From positions 1-15,313 of the forward strand of contig CAMNCR010000198.1 of the NCBI GenBank assembly GCA_946534455.1: a stretch of 15,313 nucleotides of DNA. The letters run 5' to 3'. The stretch comes from an uncultured Clostridia bacterium. Lineage in GTDB: Bacteria; Bacillota; Clostridia; Christensenellales; Aristaeellaceae. The notes under the pieces were generated by a model. It had not been told where the DNA came from. It searched no databases and worked only from the letters and a program-made list of their open reading frames with translations. The translations under genes and the position numbers were made by a program. Shown piece after piece: positions 1-6,889 of the stretch. Every line of letters starts with the position of its first letter. Position 1 is the first letter of the stretch.

Positions 1-831
1 ATCACCCGGTGGATGGTGGGCCGCTCCGTGGACGAGGAGCAGATGGACCGGCGCACCCCGCCGGAAACCCGGACCATCATGTCCATCCGGAAGCTGTGGG
101 TGGACATGCCCGGCGAAATCGTCCGCAATGTGAATCTGGACGTGCGGGAGGGGGAAATCCTCGGCATCGGCGGTCTGGCGGGCCAGGGCAAGCTGGGCAT
201 TCCCAACGGCATCATGGGCCTGTATCCCTCCGGCGGCTCCGTGACCTTTGACGGTCAGGAGATCCCGCTCAATCAGCCGCGGTACTGCCTGGACCGGCAG
301 CTGGCCTTCGTTTCGGAGGACCGGCGCGGCGTGGGGCTGCTGCTGGACGAGACGCTGGAATGGAACATCGCCTTCCCGGCGATGCAGATTCAGAACCGTT
401 TCCTCCGGCCGATGCTGGGCGGCCTCATCAAATGGCGGGACGAGAAAGCCATCGGCGAGGTGACGCGCCGGTATATCGACGAGCTGCAGATCCGCTGCAT
501 CAGCTCGAAGCAGCGGGCCCGGGAGCTGTCCGGCGGCAACCAGCAGAAGGTGTGCCTGGCCAAGGCCTTCGCCCTGGAGCCCAAATTCCTCTTCGTGTCC
601 GAGCCGACGCGGGGCATCGATGTGGGGGCCAAGGCGCTGGTGCTGGAGGCGCTGAAGAAGTTTAACCGCGAAAGCGGTGTGACCATCGTGATGATTTCCT
701 CCGAGCTGGAGGAGCTGCGGCTGGTCTGTGACCGGGTGGCCATCGTATCCGGCGGACGGATCGCGGGCATTCTGAACGCCTCCGAGCCCTCGGAGGAGTT
801 TGGCGCGCTGATGGTCAGCTCGGTCGTGTAA
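1..831 (+). CDS. Sugar-type ABC importer ATP-binding protein, C-terminal half (5' truncated by window edge)
   Basis: The reading frame is open from base 1, so the gene begins upstream. What remains is the second nucleotide-binding domain of a RbsA/MglA-like tandem ATPase, which powers an importer at the inner face of the membrane. Counting from the Met at base 13: a Walker A-like loop GGLAGQGKL at residues 53-61, a VSEDRR stretch at 100-105 typical of second domains in this family, the signature LSGGNQQKV at 172-180, and Walker B plus D-loop FLFVSEPTRGIDVGAK at 192-207. The H-loop position is SSELEEL without His, as is usual for second domains of this family. Two further residues are non-canonical: the Walker A Ser/Thr is Leu61 and the Walker B Asp is Ser196. 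The catalytic Glu197 is kept. Two permease genes follow directly. Substrate cannot be inferred. Confidence 0.92.
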   Translation: MTRWMVGRSVDEEQMDRRTPPETRTIMSIRKLWVDMPGEIVRNVNLDVREGEILGIGGLAGQGKLGIPNGIMGLYPSGGSVTFDGQEIPLNQPRYCLDRQLAFVSEDRRGVGLLLDETLEWNIAFPAMQIQNRFLRPMLGGLIKWRDEKAIGEVTRRYIDELQIRCISSKQRARELSGGNQQKVCLAKAFALEPKFLFVSEPTRGIDVGAKALVLEALKKFNRESGVTIVMISSELEELRLVCDRVAIVSGGRIAGILNASEPSEEFGALMVSSVV

Positions 832-837
832 GGGAGG
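832..837 (+). promoter_or_regulatory. Ribosome binding site of the first permease gene
   Basis: GGGAGG lies right after the ATPase stop codon. It is 11 nt before the ATG at 849 and directly against the in-frame GTG at 837. The GTG is too close to be served by this site, so the ATG at 849 is preferred. Confidence 0.6.
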
Positions 838-848
838 TGCGGAACGAA

Positions 849-1925
849 ATGAGTGAAATGACGAGCACAAGGCCGTCCCTGGGGGACCGGCTGCGGAATC
901 TGTACTTCAGCTTCGGTCTGCCCCGCCTGATTATCGCCGGCATGCTGGTGGCGCTGCTGATCGCCGCGCCGCTGGTGGGGGCAAACTTCTGGATGCAGAT
1001 CACGAACGTGATCAACCGCTTCAGCTGGAACGGAGTGCTGGTGCTGGCCATGGTGCCGATGGTGCATTCCGGCTGCGGCCTGAACTTCGGCCTGCCGCTG
1101 GGCATCATCTCCGGCCTGCTGGGCTCCACCCTGTCGCTGGAGCTGGGCTTCACCGGCCCCATGAGCTTCCTGATGGCCATCGTGCTGTCCACGCCCTTCG
1201 CGCTGATCCTGGGCGCGGGCTACGGATGGCTGCTGAACAAGATCAAGGGCGGCGAAATGATGATCGCCACCTACGTGGGCTTCTCCTCGGTATCCTTCAT
1301 GTGCATGATGTGGCTGCTGCTGCCCTATCACAAGCCGGACATGGTCTGGGGCTACGCGGGCACGGGCCTGCGGACCACGATCTCCCTGGAGGGGTATTAT
1401 GACCAGGTGCTGGCGAAGTTCCTGCAGATCCGCATCGGGGATCTGGTGATTCCCACCGGATCGCTGCTGTTCTTCGCGCTGCTGGCGTTCCTGATGTGGG
1501 CCTTCCTGCATACGAAGACCGGCACCGCCATGACGGCCGTGGGCTCCAACCCGACCTTTGCCCGGGCGGCGGGCATCAACGTGGATAAGATGCGCATGCT
1601 GTCCGTGGTCATGAGCACGTGGCTGGCGGCCATCGGCATTCTGGTGTATCAGCAGGGCTTCGGCTTCATTCAGCTGTACATGGCGCCCTTCAACATGGCG
1701 CTGCCGGCGGTGTCCGCGATCCTGATCGGCGGCGCCACGGTCAACAAGGCGTCCATCATGAACGTGGTGATCGGCACGATCCTGTTCCAGGGCATCGTGA
1801 CCATGACCCCGACGGTCATGAACAACGCGATTCACATGGATATCAGCGAGGTGCTGCGGATGGTCGTGTCCAACGGCATGATCCTCTACGCCCTGACGCG
1901 GAAAACGGAGGTGAGAAGAGCATGA
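849..1925 (+). CDS. ABC transporter permease, RbsC/BPD_transp_2 type (first of two)
   Basis: This 358-residue integral membrane protein has about nine hydrophobic segments, the first at roughly residues 24-45. It would form half of the transmembrane channel of the importer. Family marks are GCGLNFGLPLGIISG near residue 75, the cytoplasmic coupling loop VGSNPTFARAAGINVDKMR near 230-250, and AILIGGATVNKAS near 295. The corresponding sugar-permease motif is normally GGIDLSVG, so this protein diverges at the position usually associated with sugar families. The start at ATG 849 is chosen over GTG 837 because the ribosome site GGGAGG at 832-837 would abut the latter. It follows the ATPase gene after 17 nt, and its stop overlaps the next start in an ATGA. 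It is a paralogue of the next gene. The transported substrate is unknown. Confidence 0.9.
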   Translation: MSEMTSTRPSLGDRLRNLYFSFGLPRLIIAGMLVALLIAAPLVGANFWMQITNVINRFSWNGVLVLAMVPMVHSGCGLNFGLPLGIISGLLGSTLSLELGFTGPMSFLMAIVLSTPFALILGAGYGWLLNKIKGGEMMIATYVGFSSVSFMCMMWLLLPYHKPDMVWGYAGTGLRTTISLEGYYDQVLAKFLQIRIGDLVIPTGSLLFFALLAFLMWAFLHTKTGTAMTAVGSNPTFARAAGINVDKMRMLSVVMSTWLAAIGILVYQQGFGFIQLYMAPFNMALPAVSAILIGGATVNKASIMNVVIGTILFQGIVTMTPTVMNNAIHMDISEVLRMVVSNGMILYALTRKTEVRRA

Positions 1926-3049
1926 GCAAAAGACCCTCCTCCGGACGGAAGGCTCTCAGCTTCCTGGGCGCCAACAGCGTGCCGATCATGTTCATCCTGA
2001 TCGTGGGCATCTGCATTCCGCTGTCCGGCTTTTCCCCGGCCTTCCTGCTCAATGAAATCATCACCCGCATGGGCCGGAACATTTTCCTGATTCTGAGCCT
2101 GCTGATCCCGATCATGGCGGGCATGGGCCTGAACTTCGGCATGACCCTGGGCGCCATGGCCGGCGAAATCGCGCTGATCTTCGTTTCGGACTGGCAGATC
2201 TGGGGCATTCCGGGCATCATTCTGGCCATGATCCTCTCCATCCCGATCTCGGTGGTGCTGGGCATCATGTGCGGCAAGATCCTGAACGCCTCCCGGGGAC
2301 GGGAGATGATCACCAGCTACATCATCAGCTTCTTCACCAACGGCGTGTATCAGCTGCTGGTGCTGTACATGATGGGCTCCATCATTCCGATCATTCATTC
2401 CTCCATCAAGCTGCCCCGGGGCTACGGCATCCGGCAGACGGTGGGCCTGCTGAACATGCGCCAGAGCCTGGATAACGTGCTGGCGCTGAAGATCGGCGGC
2501 GTGAAAATTCCGATCATGACCTTCATCGTGATCGCGGTCATGTGCCTGGTCATCATCTGGTTCCGGCGGACGAAGCTGGGGCAGGATATGCGGGCCGTGG
2601 GGCAGGACATGGAGGTCGCCCGGGACGCGGGCATCAACGTGGAGCGCACGCGCATCATTTCCATCGTGATCTCCACGGTGCTGGCGGGCTTCGGCATGAT
2701 CATCTATCTGCAGAACATGGGCGACATGGCGACCTATTCCGCGCATTCCCAGATCGGCATGTTCTGCATCGCGGCGCTGCTGGTGGGCGGCGCGTCGGTG
2801 GACCGGGCCTCCATCGGGAACGTGTTCCTGGGCGTGGTGCTGTTCCACCTGATGTTCATTCTGGCGCCGACGGCGGGCGCCAAGATCACGGGCGATACCA
2901 TGATCGGCGAGTATTTCCGCGTGTTCATTTCCTACGGCGTCATCACAGTGGCCCTGATCATGTATGAAACGAAGAAGCGGAAGGAAAAGGCCGGCATGGG
3001 CCAGCTGCTGGAGGCGGCGCAGCGGGAGGAGGAATCGGCGCATGCGTAA
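1922..3049 (+). CDS. ABC transporter permease, RbsC/BPD_transp_2 type (second of two)
   Basis: This 375-residue membrane protein is the partner permease, with eight to ten hydrophobic segments. It shares with the first permease the GLNFG motif (GMGLNFGMTLGAMAG near residue 70), the coupling loop VGQDMEVARDAGINVERTR near 228-246, and a following helix rich in Ile and Val, then LLVGGASVDRASIGN near 292-306. A heterodimeric channel is therefore likely. The C-terminal 25 residues are charged (KKRKEKAG and an acidic AAQREEESAHA) and cytoplasmic by prediction. The start is the ATG of the ATGA overlap with the first permease, which implies translational coupling. The open frame extends further upstream, but that part is antisense-like composition inside the first permease. 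The stop overlaps the next gene by 8 nt. Confidence 0.9.
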   Translation: MSKRPSSGRKALSFLGANSVPIMFILIVGICIPLSGFSPAFLLNEIITRMGRNIFLILSLLIPIMAGMGLNFGMTLGAMAGEIALIFVSDWQIWGIPGIILAMILSIPISVVLGIMCGKILNASRGREMITSYIISFFTNGVYQLLVLYMMGSIIPIIHSSIKLPRGYGIRQTVGLLNMRQSLDNVLALKIGGVKIPIMTFIVIAVMCLVIIWFRRTKLGQDMRAVGQDMEVARDAGINVERTRIISIVISTVLAGFGMIIYLQNMGDMATYSAHSQIGMFCIAALLVGGASVDRASIGNVFLGVVLFHLMFILAPTAGAKITGDTMIGEYFRVFISYGVITVALIMYETKKRKEKAGMGQLLEAAQREEESAHA

Positions 3050-3497
3050 AACGCTGTTTCGGGTGTGCACGATCGTACTGCTGCTGGTGCTGGCGGCGGT
3101 GATGCTGGTGATCGGCCGCGGGCATACGATCTATTTTGACAACAAGAATCTGGAGGTGGACGGGCAGAAATATGAGGCCGTCCGCCGGATCAATGTGAAC
3201 GTGAACGGCGAGCAGGTGGCGAAGCTGTCCAAGAAGGAGCGCGGCATGGCGACCTGCATGGGCCAGAGCTTTCAGTTTGAGATCGAGGTGATCCGGGAAA
3301 AGAACGGCCCCTCGGAATTCCTGACCTTTGATCTGGCCCTGCCCTACAACATGGACGGCGTGGTGGTGAACCTGCCGGCCATGATGGCGGGCCTGCCGCA
3401 GGACAAATGGATGAGCGAGTTCATTCCCGCGCCGGTGGTGGAGGAGGAAGAGGAGGAGCTGCCCACGGATGAGTTTGATCTGGGCGGCGATCTGTAG
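3042..3497 (+). CDS. Membrane-anchored accessory protein of the ABC importer, function unknown
   Basis: This protein has 151 residues. Residues 5-25 form one strong hydrophobic helix after a short basic start (MRKTLFR), so the rest most likely faces outside. The outer part holds a compact hydrophilic domain (residues 28-125) and ends in an acidic tail around EEEEEELPTDEFD. I see no catalytic motif and no lipobox. It may belong to the uncharacterised DUF6672 group that I recall beside such permeases, but I could not check this. The start ATG 3042 has an AGGAGG-like site at 3024-3032 and overlaps the end of the second permease by 8 nt, so the two products are probably made together. A role as an anchored subunit or ligand-handling partner of the importer is inference from the gene order. 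Confidence 0.8.
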   Translation: MRKTLFRVCTIVLLLVLAAVMLVIGRGHTIYFDNKNLEVDGQKYEAVRRINVNVNGEQVAKLSKKERGMATCMGQSFQFEIEVIREKNGPSEFLTFDLALPYNMDGVVVNLPAMMAGLPQDKWMSEFIPAPVVEEEEEELPTDEFDLGGDL

Positions 3498-3503
3498 TAT
3501 AAT
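3475..3503 (+). promoter_or_regulatory. Sigma-A-type promoter for the 44-residue membrane protein gene
   Basis: A TTGATC -35 box (3475-3480) and a perfect TATAAT -10 box (3498-3503) are separated by exactly 17 nt. The promoter overlaps the end of the preceding accessory gene and would start transcription near 3510, about 40 nt before the next start codon. Confidence 0.7.
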
Positions 3504-3551
3504 GCTGTCCGGGCGCAGGCCCGACGGAAGACGCGGAGGGAGGCTGACAGA

Positions 3552-3686
3552 ATGGAAACGGGCGTTGTGGTCGCGATTGCCGGCGTGCTGGTGGTGGCGA
3601 TTCTGGCTGTGCTGATCTGCGTGATTTCCGCGGTCAGTACGGTGAGCAGTCTGAAGCAGACGCAGGACGAGGATTCAGAGGCATAA
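3552..3686 (+). CDS. Small single-pass membrane protein, 44 residues, unknown function
   Basis: The start ATG 3552 has a strong ribosome site GGAGGGAGG at 3535-3543, 8 nt upstream. The product begins METGVVVAIAGVLVV. It has one continuous hydrophobic helix over residues 4-28 rich in Val, Ala and Leu, then a short polar end with SSLKQTQDEDSEA. The acidic N-terminus has only one charge, and the polar tail is acidic with one Lys, so topology is uncertain. I recognise no family. The flanking promoter at 3475-3503 and terminator at 3693-3717 make it a self-contained transcription unit, which is the main argument that it is real. It could alternatively be the last cistron of the transporter operon read from upstream. 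Confidence 0.7.
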   Translation: METGVVVAIAGVLVVAILAVLICVISAVSTVSSLKQTQDEDSEA

Positions 3687-3692
3687 TCCCGG

Positions 3693-3717
3693 TGCCCGGC
3701 TCAGGCCGGGCATTTTT
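3693..3717 (+). terminator. Rho-independent terminator after the small membrane protein gene
   Basis: A perfect 8-bp stem TGCCCGGC/GCCGGGCA (3693-3700 and 3705-3712) with a TCAG loop is followed by five T (3713-3717). It begins 6 nt after the stop codon. The reverse strand has no T run, so it acts on the + strand only. Confidence 0.88.
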
Positions 3718-3747
3718 GAGAACCACGGGCGAAGGAGGAACGGAACC

Positions 3748-3957
3748 ATGACAAAAACCCTGAAGATTGAAGGCATGATGTGCGCGCACTGCGAGGCGCG
3801 GGTGAAGAAGGCCCTGGAGGCCGTGGCGGGCGTGGAAAGCGCCGCGCCGGATCACACCGCCGGCACCGCGGTGGTGACGCTGAAGGAGCCGGTGGCGGAT
3901 GAGGCCCTGAAGGCCGCCGTCGAGGCACAGGATTACAGGGTGCTTTCCATCGCCTGA
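3748..3957 (+). CDS. CopZ-like heavy-metal-associated (HMA) domain protein
   Basis: This 69-residue protein is one complete HMA domain, the ferredoxin-like fold that carries Cu(I) or another soft metal in the cytoplasm and hands it to a P-type ATPase. The metal-binding loop is GMMCAHCEARVKKAL, with Cys12 and Cys15 as ligands. The usual GMTC is GMMC here. The second half, with AVVTLKEPVADEALKAAVEAQDY, matches the expected strand-helix pattern. AGGAGG at about 3734-3739 precedes the ATG at 3748. No metal ATPase or CsoR/CopY-type regulator is in the window, so its partner is elsewhere. It lies only 30 nt after a strong terminator without an evident promoter of its own. The identity of the metal is not shown by the sequence. 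Confidence 0.88.
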   Translation: MTKTLKIEGMMCAHCEARVKKALEAVAGVESAAPDHTAGTAVVTLKEPVADEALKAAVEAQDYRVLSIA

Positions 3958-3981
3958 GAGGCGGGAAGCGATCCGCAGGAT

Positions 3982-4021
3982 GCAAAAGCCGCGCCAGGGC
4001 TGATCCCGGCGCGGCTTTTGC
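3982..4021. terminator. Bidirectional rho-independent terminator between convergent genes
   Basis: Perfect 14-bp arms GCAAAAGCCGCGCC (3982-3995) and GGCGCGGCTTTTGC (4008-4021) enclose a 12-nt loop that can form three further G:C pairs. The arms carry AAAA on one side and TTTT on the other, so each strand ends in a U tract. It serves the HMA gene on + and the NAD(P)H-hydrate repair gene on -. Confidence 0.9.
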
Positions 4022-4035
4022 CGCCTTCGGGCGGC
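4020..4035. other. Short GC hairpin with TTCG loop beside the shared terminator
   Basis: GCCGCC-TTCG-GGCGGC forms a 6-bp stem closed as C(UUCG)G on the + strand transcript, an unusually stable tetraloop. It overlaps the 3' end of the bidirectional terminator by two bases and lies between it and the stop codon of the minus-strand gene. It may stabilise 3' ends or add to termination; no U tract follows on +. Confidence 0.6.
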
Positions 4036-4044
4036 GAAGGGGCT

Positions 4045-5571
4045 TTATCGGCCCGCGGTCTCCCGCAGGGCGCGGATGGCCCGGGGCAGGGCGCGGACGG
4101 TGTCGGAGGCGACCATGGAAACATCCCCGATCTCCGCCTGGGCGATTTCTCCGGCGAGGCCGTTCACGTAGGCCGCGACGGCAGTGGTCAGGAGCGGGTC
4201 CGCGGGATGAGCGGCGCACAGGGCGGCCAGAATGCCGCTGAGCACATCCCCGCTGCCGGCGGTGGCCATGCCCGGGCAGCCCCGGTCCACCAGCAGCGTT
4301 TCCCGGCCGTCGGTGACGAGGGTGGCCGGCCCCTTCAGCAGCAGCGTGACCCCGTACCGGGCGGCAAAGGCGGCGGCCAGGTTCAGGGAATCGGCCTGGA
4401 TGTCCGGAATGGCGCGGCCGGTAAGCCGGGCGAATTCCCCGGGATGGGGCGTCAGGATGACCCGGGGGCGGGCGGCGAGCAGCAGCTCCGGCCCCAGGGC
4501 GGAAAGGGCGTTGAGCCCGTCCGCGTCCAGAATCAGCAGGCCCCCGAAGGCGGACAGCAGGAAGCGCAGCGCCTGCTCCGTTTCCGCCGTGTGGCCGACG
4601 CCCATGCCGAAGGCGATGACCTTCATGCCCCGGATCAGCTGTTCCCATTCGGAGGGCACGAAGCGGAGCCCGTCCCCCGACTCCGAAAGGGGAAACAGCG
4701 TGCTTTCCAGCACGGCGGGGGCGACGATGGGCGCCAGCGGCCGGGGCAGCGCGAGGCGAACCACCCCCGCGCCGGAGCGCATGGCAGCCTCCGCCAGGCC
4801 GGCCAGCCGGATGGCGCCGGAGTAGGGCAGGGAGCCGCCGATCAGGGCGACGGGGCCGTAGGAGCCCTTGTTGGAGAAATGGGGTCGGGGAGCGAAGAAG
4901 GGGGCGGCGTCCGCCGCCTCCATCAGGCGGCAGGCATGGTCCAGGAGGGGAATGCCGATGTCGATGTTCACCCGCCGCTTCATGCAGTCCTGGGCCTGGT
5001 TGAGAAAGTGGCCGGGCTTATAGCTTCCGATGGAAACGGTGAGATCGCTGCGCACCGGGTGCCGTCCCAGGCCGTTGTCCCCGTTCAGGCCGCTGTTGAT
5101 ATCCGCGCTGACGACGAAGGCGCCGCTGGCGGAAATCAGGTCGATCATGCGGGCATAGGGATCGGGGGCGGCGCCGGCCTCCGGAGAGGCGGGCTGATCC
5201 CGGTAGCCCGTGCCCCAGATGCAGTCCACCACCGTGCGGAAGCGCTCCAGGGAGTCGATCTCCTCCCACAGACGGACGGGAACGCCGTCCGCCCGGCAGA
5301 CATCGAACCAGTGCCGCCCGTCGGGGGTGAAGCTGCGCTCCTTCAGCAGCAGCTCGCAGGGGATGCCGCGGAGGTGCAGCAGGTGCGCCAGCACATACCC
5401 GTCCCCGGCGTTGTTGCCCTTGCCGCAGACGATGCCGACGGGGCCGGCCCAGTCCGCGGAGGCGTAGATGCCCTCCCCGGCGCGGCGCATCAGCTCCGCT
5501 CCGGCGGTGCCGCCGGCGATGGCGGCCGCGTCGCTGGCGCGCATGATGGCGACGGATGCGATGTCCAGCAT
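4045..5571 (-). CDS. nnr: Bifunctional NAD(P)H-hydrate epimerase / ADP-dependent NAD(P)H-hydrate dehydratase
   Basis: This 508-residue enzyme repairs hydrated, damaged NADH and NADPH. The N-terminal epimerase domain (about 1-215) interconverts R and S hydrates and shows CGKGNNAGDGYVLA at 49-62, WGTGYR at 119-124 and SADINSGLNGDNG at 155-167. The C-terminal dehydratase domain (about 230-505) is a ribokinase-like fold that uses ADP. It shows NKGSYGPVALIGGS at 234-247, LDADGLNAL at 348-356, LTPHPGEFARL at 373-383, LLKGPATLVTDG at 411-422 and AGSGDVLSGIL at 438-448 with catalytic Asp442. Length is normal for the fused form. The start is the ATG at 5571-5569 with AGGAGGAA 7 nt upstream on the minus strand. 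The longer open frame towards 5805 has no credible protein content. It stands alone, divergent from the aromatic operon and convergent with the HMA gene. Confidence 0.95.
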   Translation of the reverse strand: MLDIASVAIMRASDAAAIAGGTAGAELMRRAGEGIYASADWAGPVGIVCGKGNNAGDGYVLAHLLHLRGIPCELLLKERSFTPDGRHWFDVCRADGVPVRLWEEIDSLERFRTVVDCIWGTGYRDQPASPEAGAAPDPYARMIDLISASGAFVVSADINSGLNGDNGLGRHPVRSDLTVSIGSYKPGHFLNQAQDCMKRRVNIDIGIPLLDHACRLMEAADAAPFFAPRPHFSNKGSYGPVALIGGSLPYSGAIRLAGLAEAAMRSGAGVVRLALPRPLAPIVAPAVLESTLFPLSESGDGLRFVPSEWEQLIRGMKVIAFGMGVGHTAETEQALRFLLSAFGGLLILDADGLNALSALGPELLLAARPRVILTPHPGEFARLTGRAIPDIQADSLNLAAAFAARYGVTLLLKGPATLVTDGRETLLVDRGCPGMATAGSGDVLSGILAALCAAHPADPLLTTAVAAYVNGLAGEIAQAEIGDVSMVASDTVRALPRAIRALRETAGR

Positions 5572-5603
5572 GGTTGGATTCCTCCTGCTTCTTGTTCCTG
5601 TCC

Positions 5604-5632
5604 AGTGTACTATAGATCCCGCGGAAAGACAA
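5604..5632 (-). promoter_or_regulatory. Possible promoter of the NAD(P)H-hydrate repair gene
   Basis: On the minus strand TTGTCT (5632-5627) and TACACT (5609-5604) are spaced by 17 nt, four of six consensus matches each. A better-looking TATAGT (5614-5609) overlaps but has no -35 box at the right distance. Transcription would start about 25-30 nt before the start codon. Confidence 0.4.
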
Positions 5633-5738
5633 TGGAGAGGATGCCGCGTCGTGCAGGTATCGCAGGGCGGTTGCCGCCTGCAGCTCCGCAAAGCCAGAAA
5701 ACGAACAGGAAGAAAACAGACAAAGCGGGGGCGGCGCG

Positions 5739-5767
5739 TTGACAGAAGCGGGACGAAGCGGTAGTCT
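5739..5767 (+). promoter_or_regulatory. Probable promoter of the aromatic amino acid operon
   Basis: A perfect TTGACA -35 box (5739-5744) is followed after 17 nt by TAGTCT (5762-5767), a weak -10 with T, A and final T conserved. The start point would be near 5774, leaving a leader of about 20 nt to the ATG at 5795. This leaves no room for a T-box, attenuator or other leader control, so any control would act at the promoter. Confidence 0.5.
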
Positions 5768-5794
5768 AAGCTAATGCCGGAAAGGAGCCGCAAG

Positions 5795-6889
5795 ATGAAG
5801 AACACGATGGGTCAGAGCGTCTGCGTGACGCTCTTCGGAGAGAGCCACGGGCCGGAAATCGGCGCCGTGCTGGACGGGCTTGCCCCGGGCATTCCGGTGG
5901 ATGAGGCATACATCGCGGAGCAGCTGCGCCTGCGCCGCCCGGCGGGGCGGATTTCCACCGCGCGGCAGGAGGCGGATCCCTTCCGCATCGTCAGCGGGGT
6001 TTTCGAGGGGCGGACCACGGGTACGCCGATCACCCTTCTGATTCCCAACGGGGACACCCGCAGCGGGGACTACGCGCGGGGCCCGGCGCGGCCGGGGCAC
6101 GCGGATTATACGGCCTGGGTGAAATACCACGGCTTTGAGGACTACCGGGGCGGCGGGCATTTCAGCGGCCGGATCACGGCGGCGCTGGTGGCGGCCGGCG
6201 CGATCGCCCGGCTGGCGCTGTCCGGCAGGGGCATCACCCTGGGCAGCCGGATCGCGCGCTGCGCGGGCGTGGCCGACGCGGAATGGACCGATCCGGCCTC
6301 GGAGCTGCCGGAGCTGAACCGCAAAGCCTTTGCCGTGCTGGATGAGGAACGGGGCGAGCGGATGCGGGAGGCCATCGAGGCCGCGGCGAAGGAGGGGGAC
6401 AGCGTCGGGGGCGTGCTGGAAACGGTGGTGCTGGGCATGCCGGCCGGCGTGGGCGAGCCCTGGTTCGACACGGTGGAGAGCGTGCTGGCCCATGCCCTTT
6501 TCTCCATCCCCGGCATCAAGGGCGTGGAATTCGGGGATGGCTTTGCCCTGGCGGAAAAGCGGGGGAGCGCGGCGAACGACGCGTTCCGCCTTTCGGACGG
6601 CGAGGTGCGGACCCGCACCAACCATAACGGCGGCATCAACGGCGGCATCACCAACGGCATGCCCATCGTGTTCCGCTGCGCGGTGAAGCCCACGCCCTCC
6701 ATCGGCCGGGAGCAGGAGACGGTGAATCTGATCAGCGGGGAGGAAACATCCCTGCGGATCGCCGGCCGGCATGACCCGGCCATCGTGCACCGGGCCAGGG
6801 CCGTGGTGGACAGCGTGACGGCGCTCGTGCTCTGCGACCAGCTGGCGCTGCGCTTCGGAACGGACGCGCTGGGGGAGGAAGAGAAATGA
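5795..6889 (+). CDS. aroC: Chorismate synthase
   Basis: This 364-residue enzyme converts 5-enolpyruvylshikimate 3-phosphate to chorismate with reduced FMN, the last common step of aromatic synthesis. The family signatures are all present: LFGESHGPEIG at 13-23 with His18, RRPAGRISTARQEAD at 47-61, RPGHADYT at 99-106 with the second conserved His102, GGGHFSGRITAA at 119-130 in the form common in clostridia, TRTNHNGGINGGITNG at 273-288, and RHDPAIVHRARAVVDS at 325-340 with the acidic Asp327. Length is typical. The ATG at 5795 is chosen because AAAGGAG (5781-5787) lies 7 nt upstream. The ATG at 5774 has no ribosome site and the one at 5807 is too far away. First gene of the operon; its TGA overlaps the next ATG (ATGA). 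Confidence 0.97.
   Translation: MKNTMGQSVCVTLFGESHGPEIGAVLDGLAPGIPVDEAYIAEQLRLRRPAGRISTARQEADPFRIVSGVFEGRTTGTPITLLIPNGDTRSGDYARGPARPGHADYTAWVKYHGFEDYRGGGHFSGRITAALVAAGAIARLALSGRGITLGSRIARCAGVADAEWTDPASELPELNRKAFAVLDEERGERMREAIEAAAKEGDSVGGVLETVVLGMPAGVGEPWFDTVESVLAHALFSIPGIKGVEFGDGFALAEKRGSAANDAFRLSDGEVRTRTNHNGGINGGITNGMPIVFRCAVKPTPSIGREQETVNLISGEETSLRIAGRHDPAIVHRARAVVDSVTALVLCDQLALRFGTDALGEEEK

Noticed and set aside
837..839. GTG as the start of the first permease
   Set aside because: It directly follows the GGGAGG ribosome site without spacing; the ATG at 849 is better placed.
1886..3070. 394-codon open frame on the minus strand
   Set aside because: Antisense to the second permease; His/Asp/Gln-rich composition typical of a shadow of a membrane-protein gene.
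3510..3523. CGGGC-GCAG-GCCCG hairpin before the small membrane protein gene
   Set aside because: Only 5 bp, no U tract, and it begins about where transcription should start; not enough to call a regulator.
5662..5681. Inverted repeat GCAGGGCGG/CCGCCTGC in the divergent intergenic region
   Set aside because: It has a bulge, a 3-nt loop and no T run. It is upstream of both promoters, and such G/C palindromes are common in this composition. An operator cannot be excluded but is not supported.
4018..5742. 574-codon open frame on the plus strand
   Set aside because: It lies opposite the NAD(P)H-hydrate repair gene, whose two domains are complete. The frame is Gly/Gln/Ala-rich with no domain.
5768..5794. 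T-box or attenuator leader for the aromatic operon
   Set aside because: The promoter at 5739 leaves only about 20 nt before aroC, with no specifier stem, antiterminator or leader peptide.
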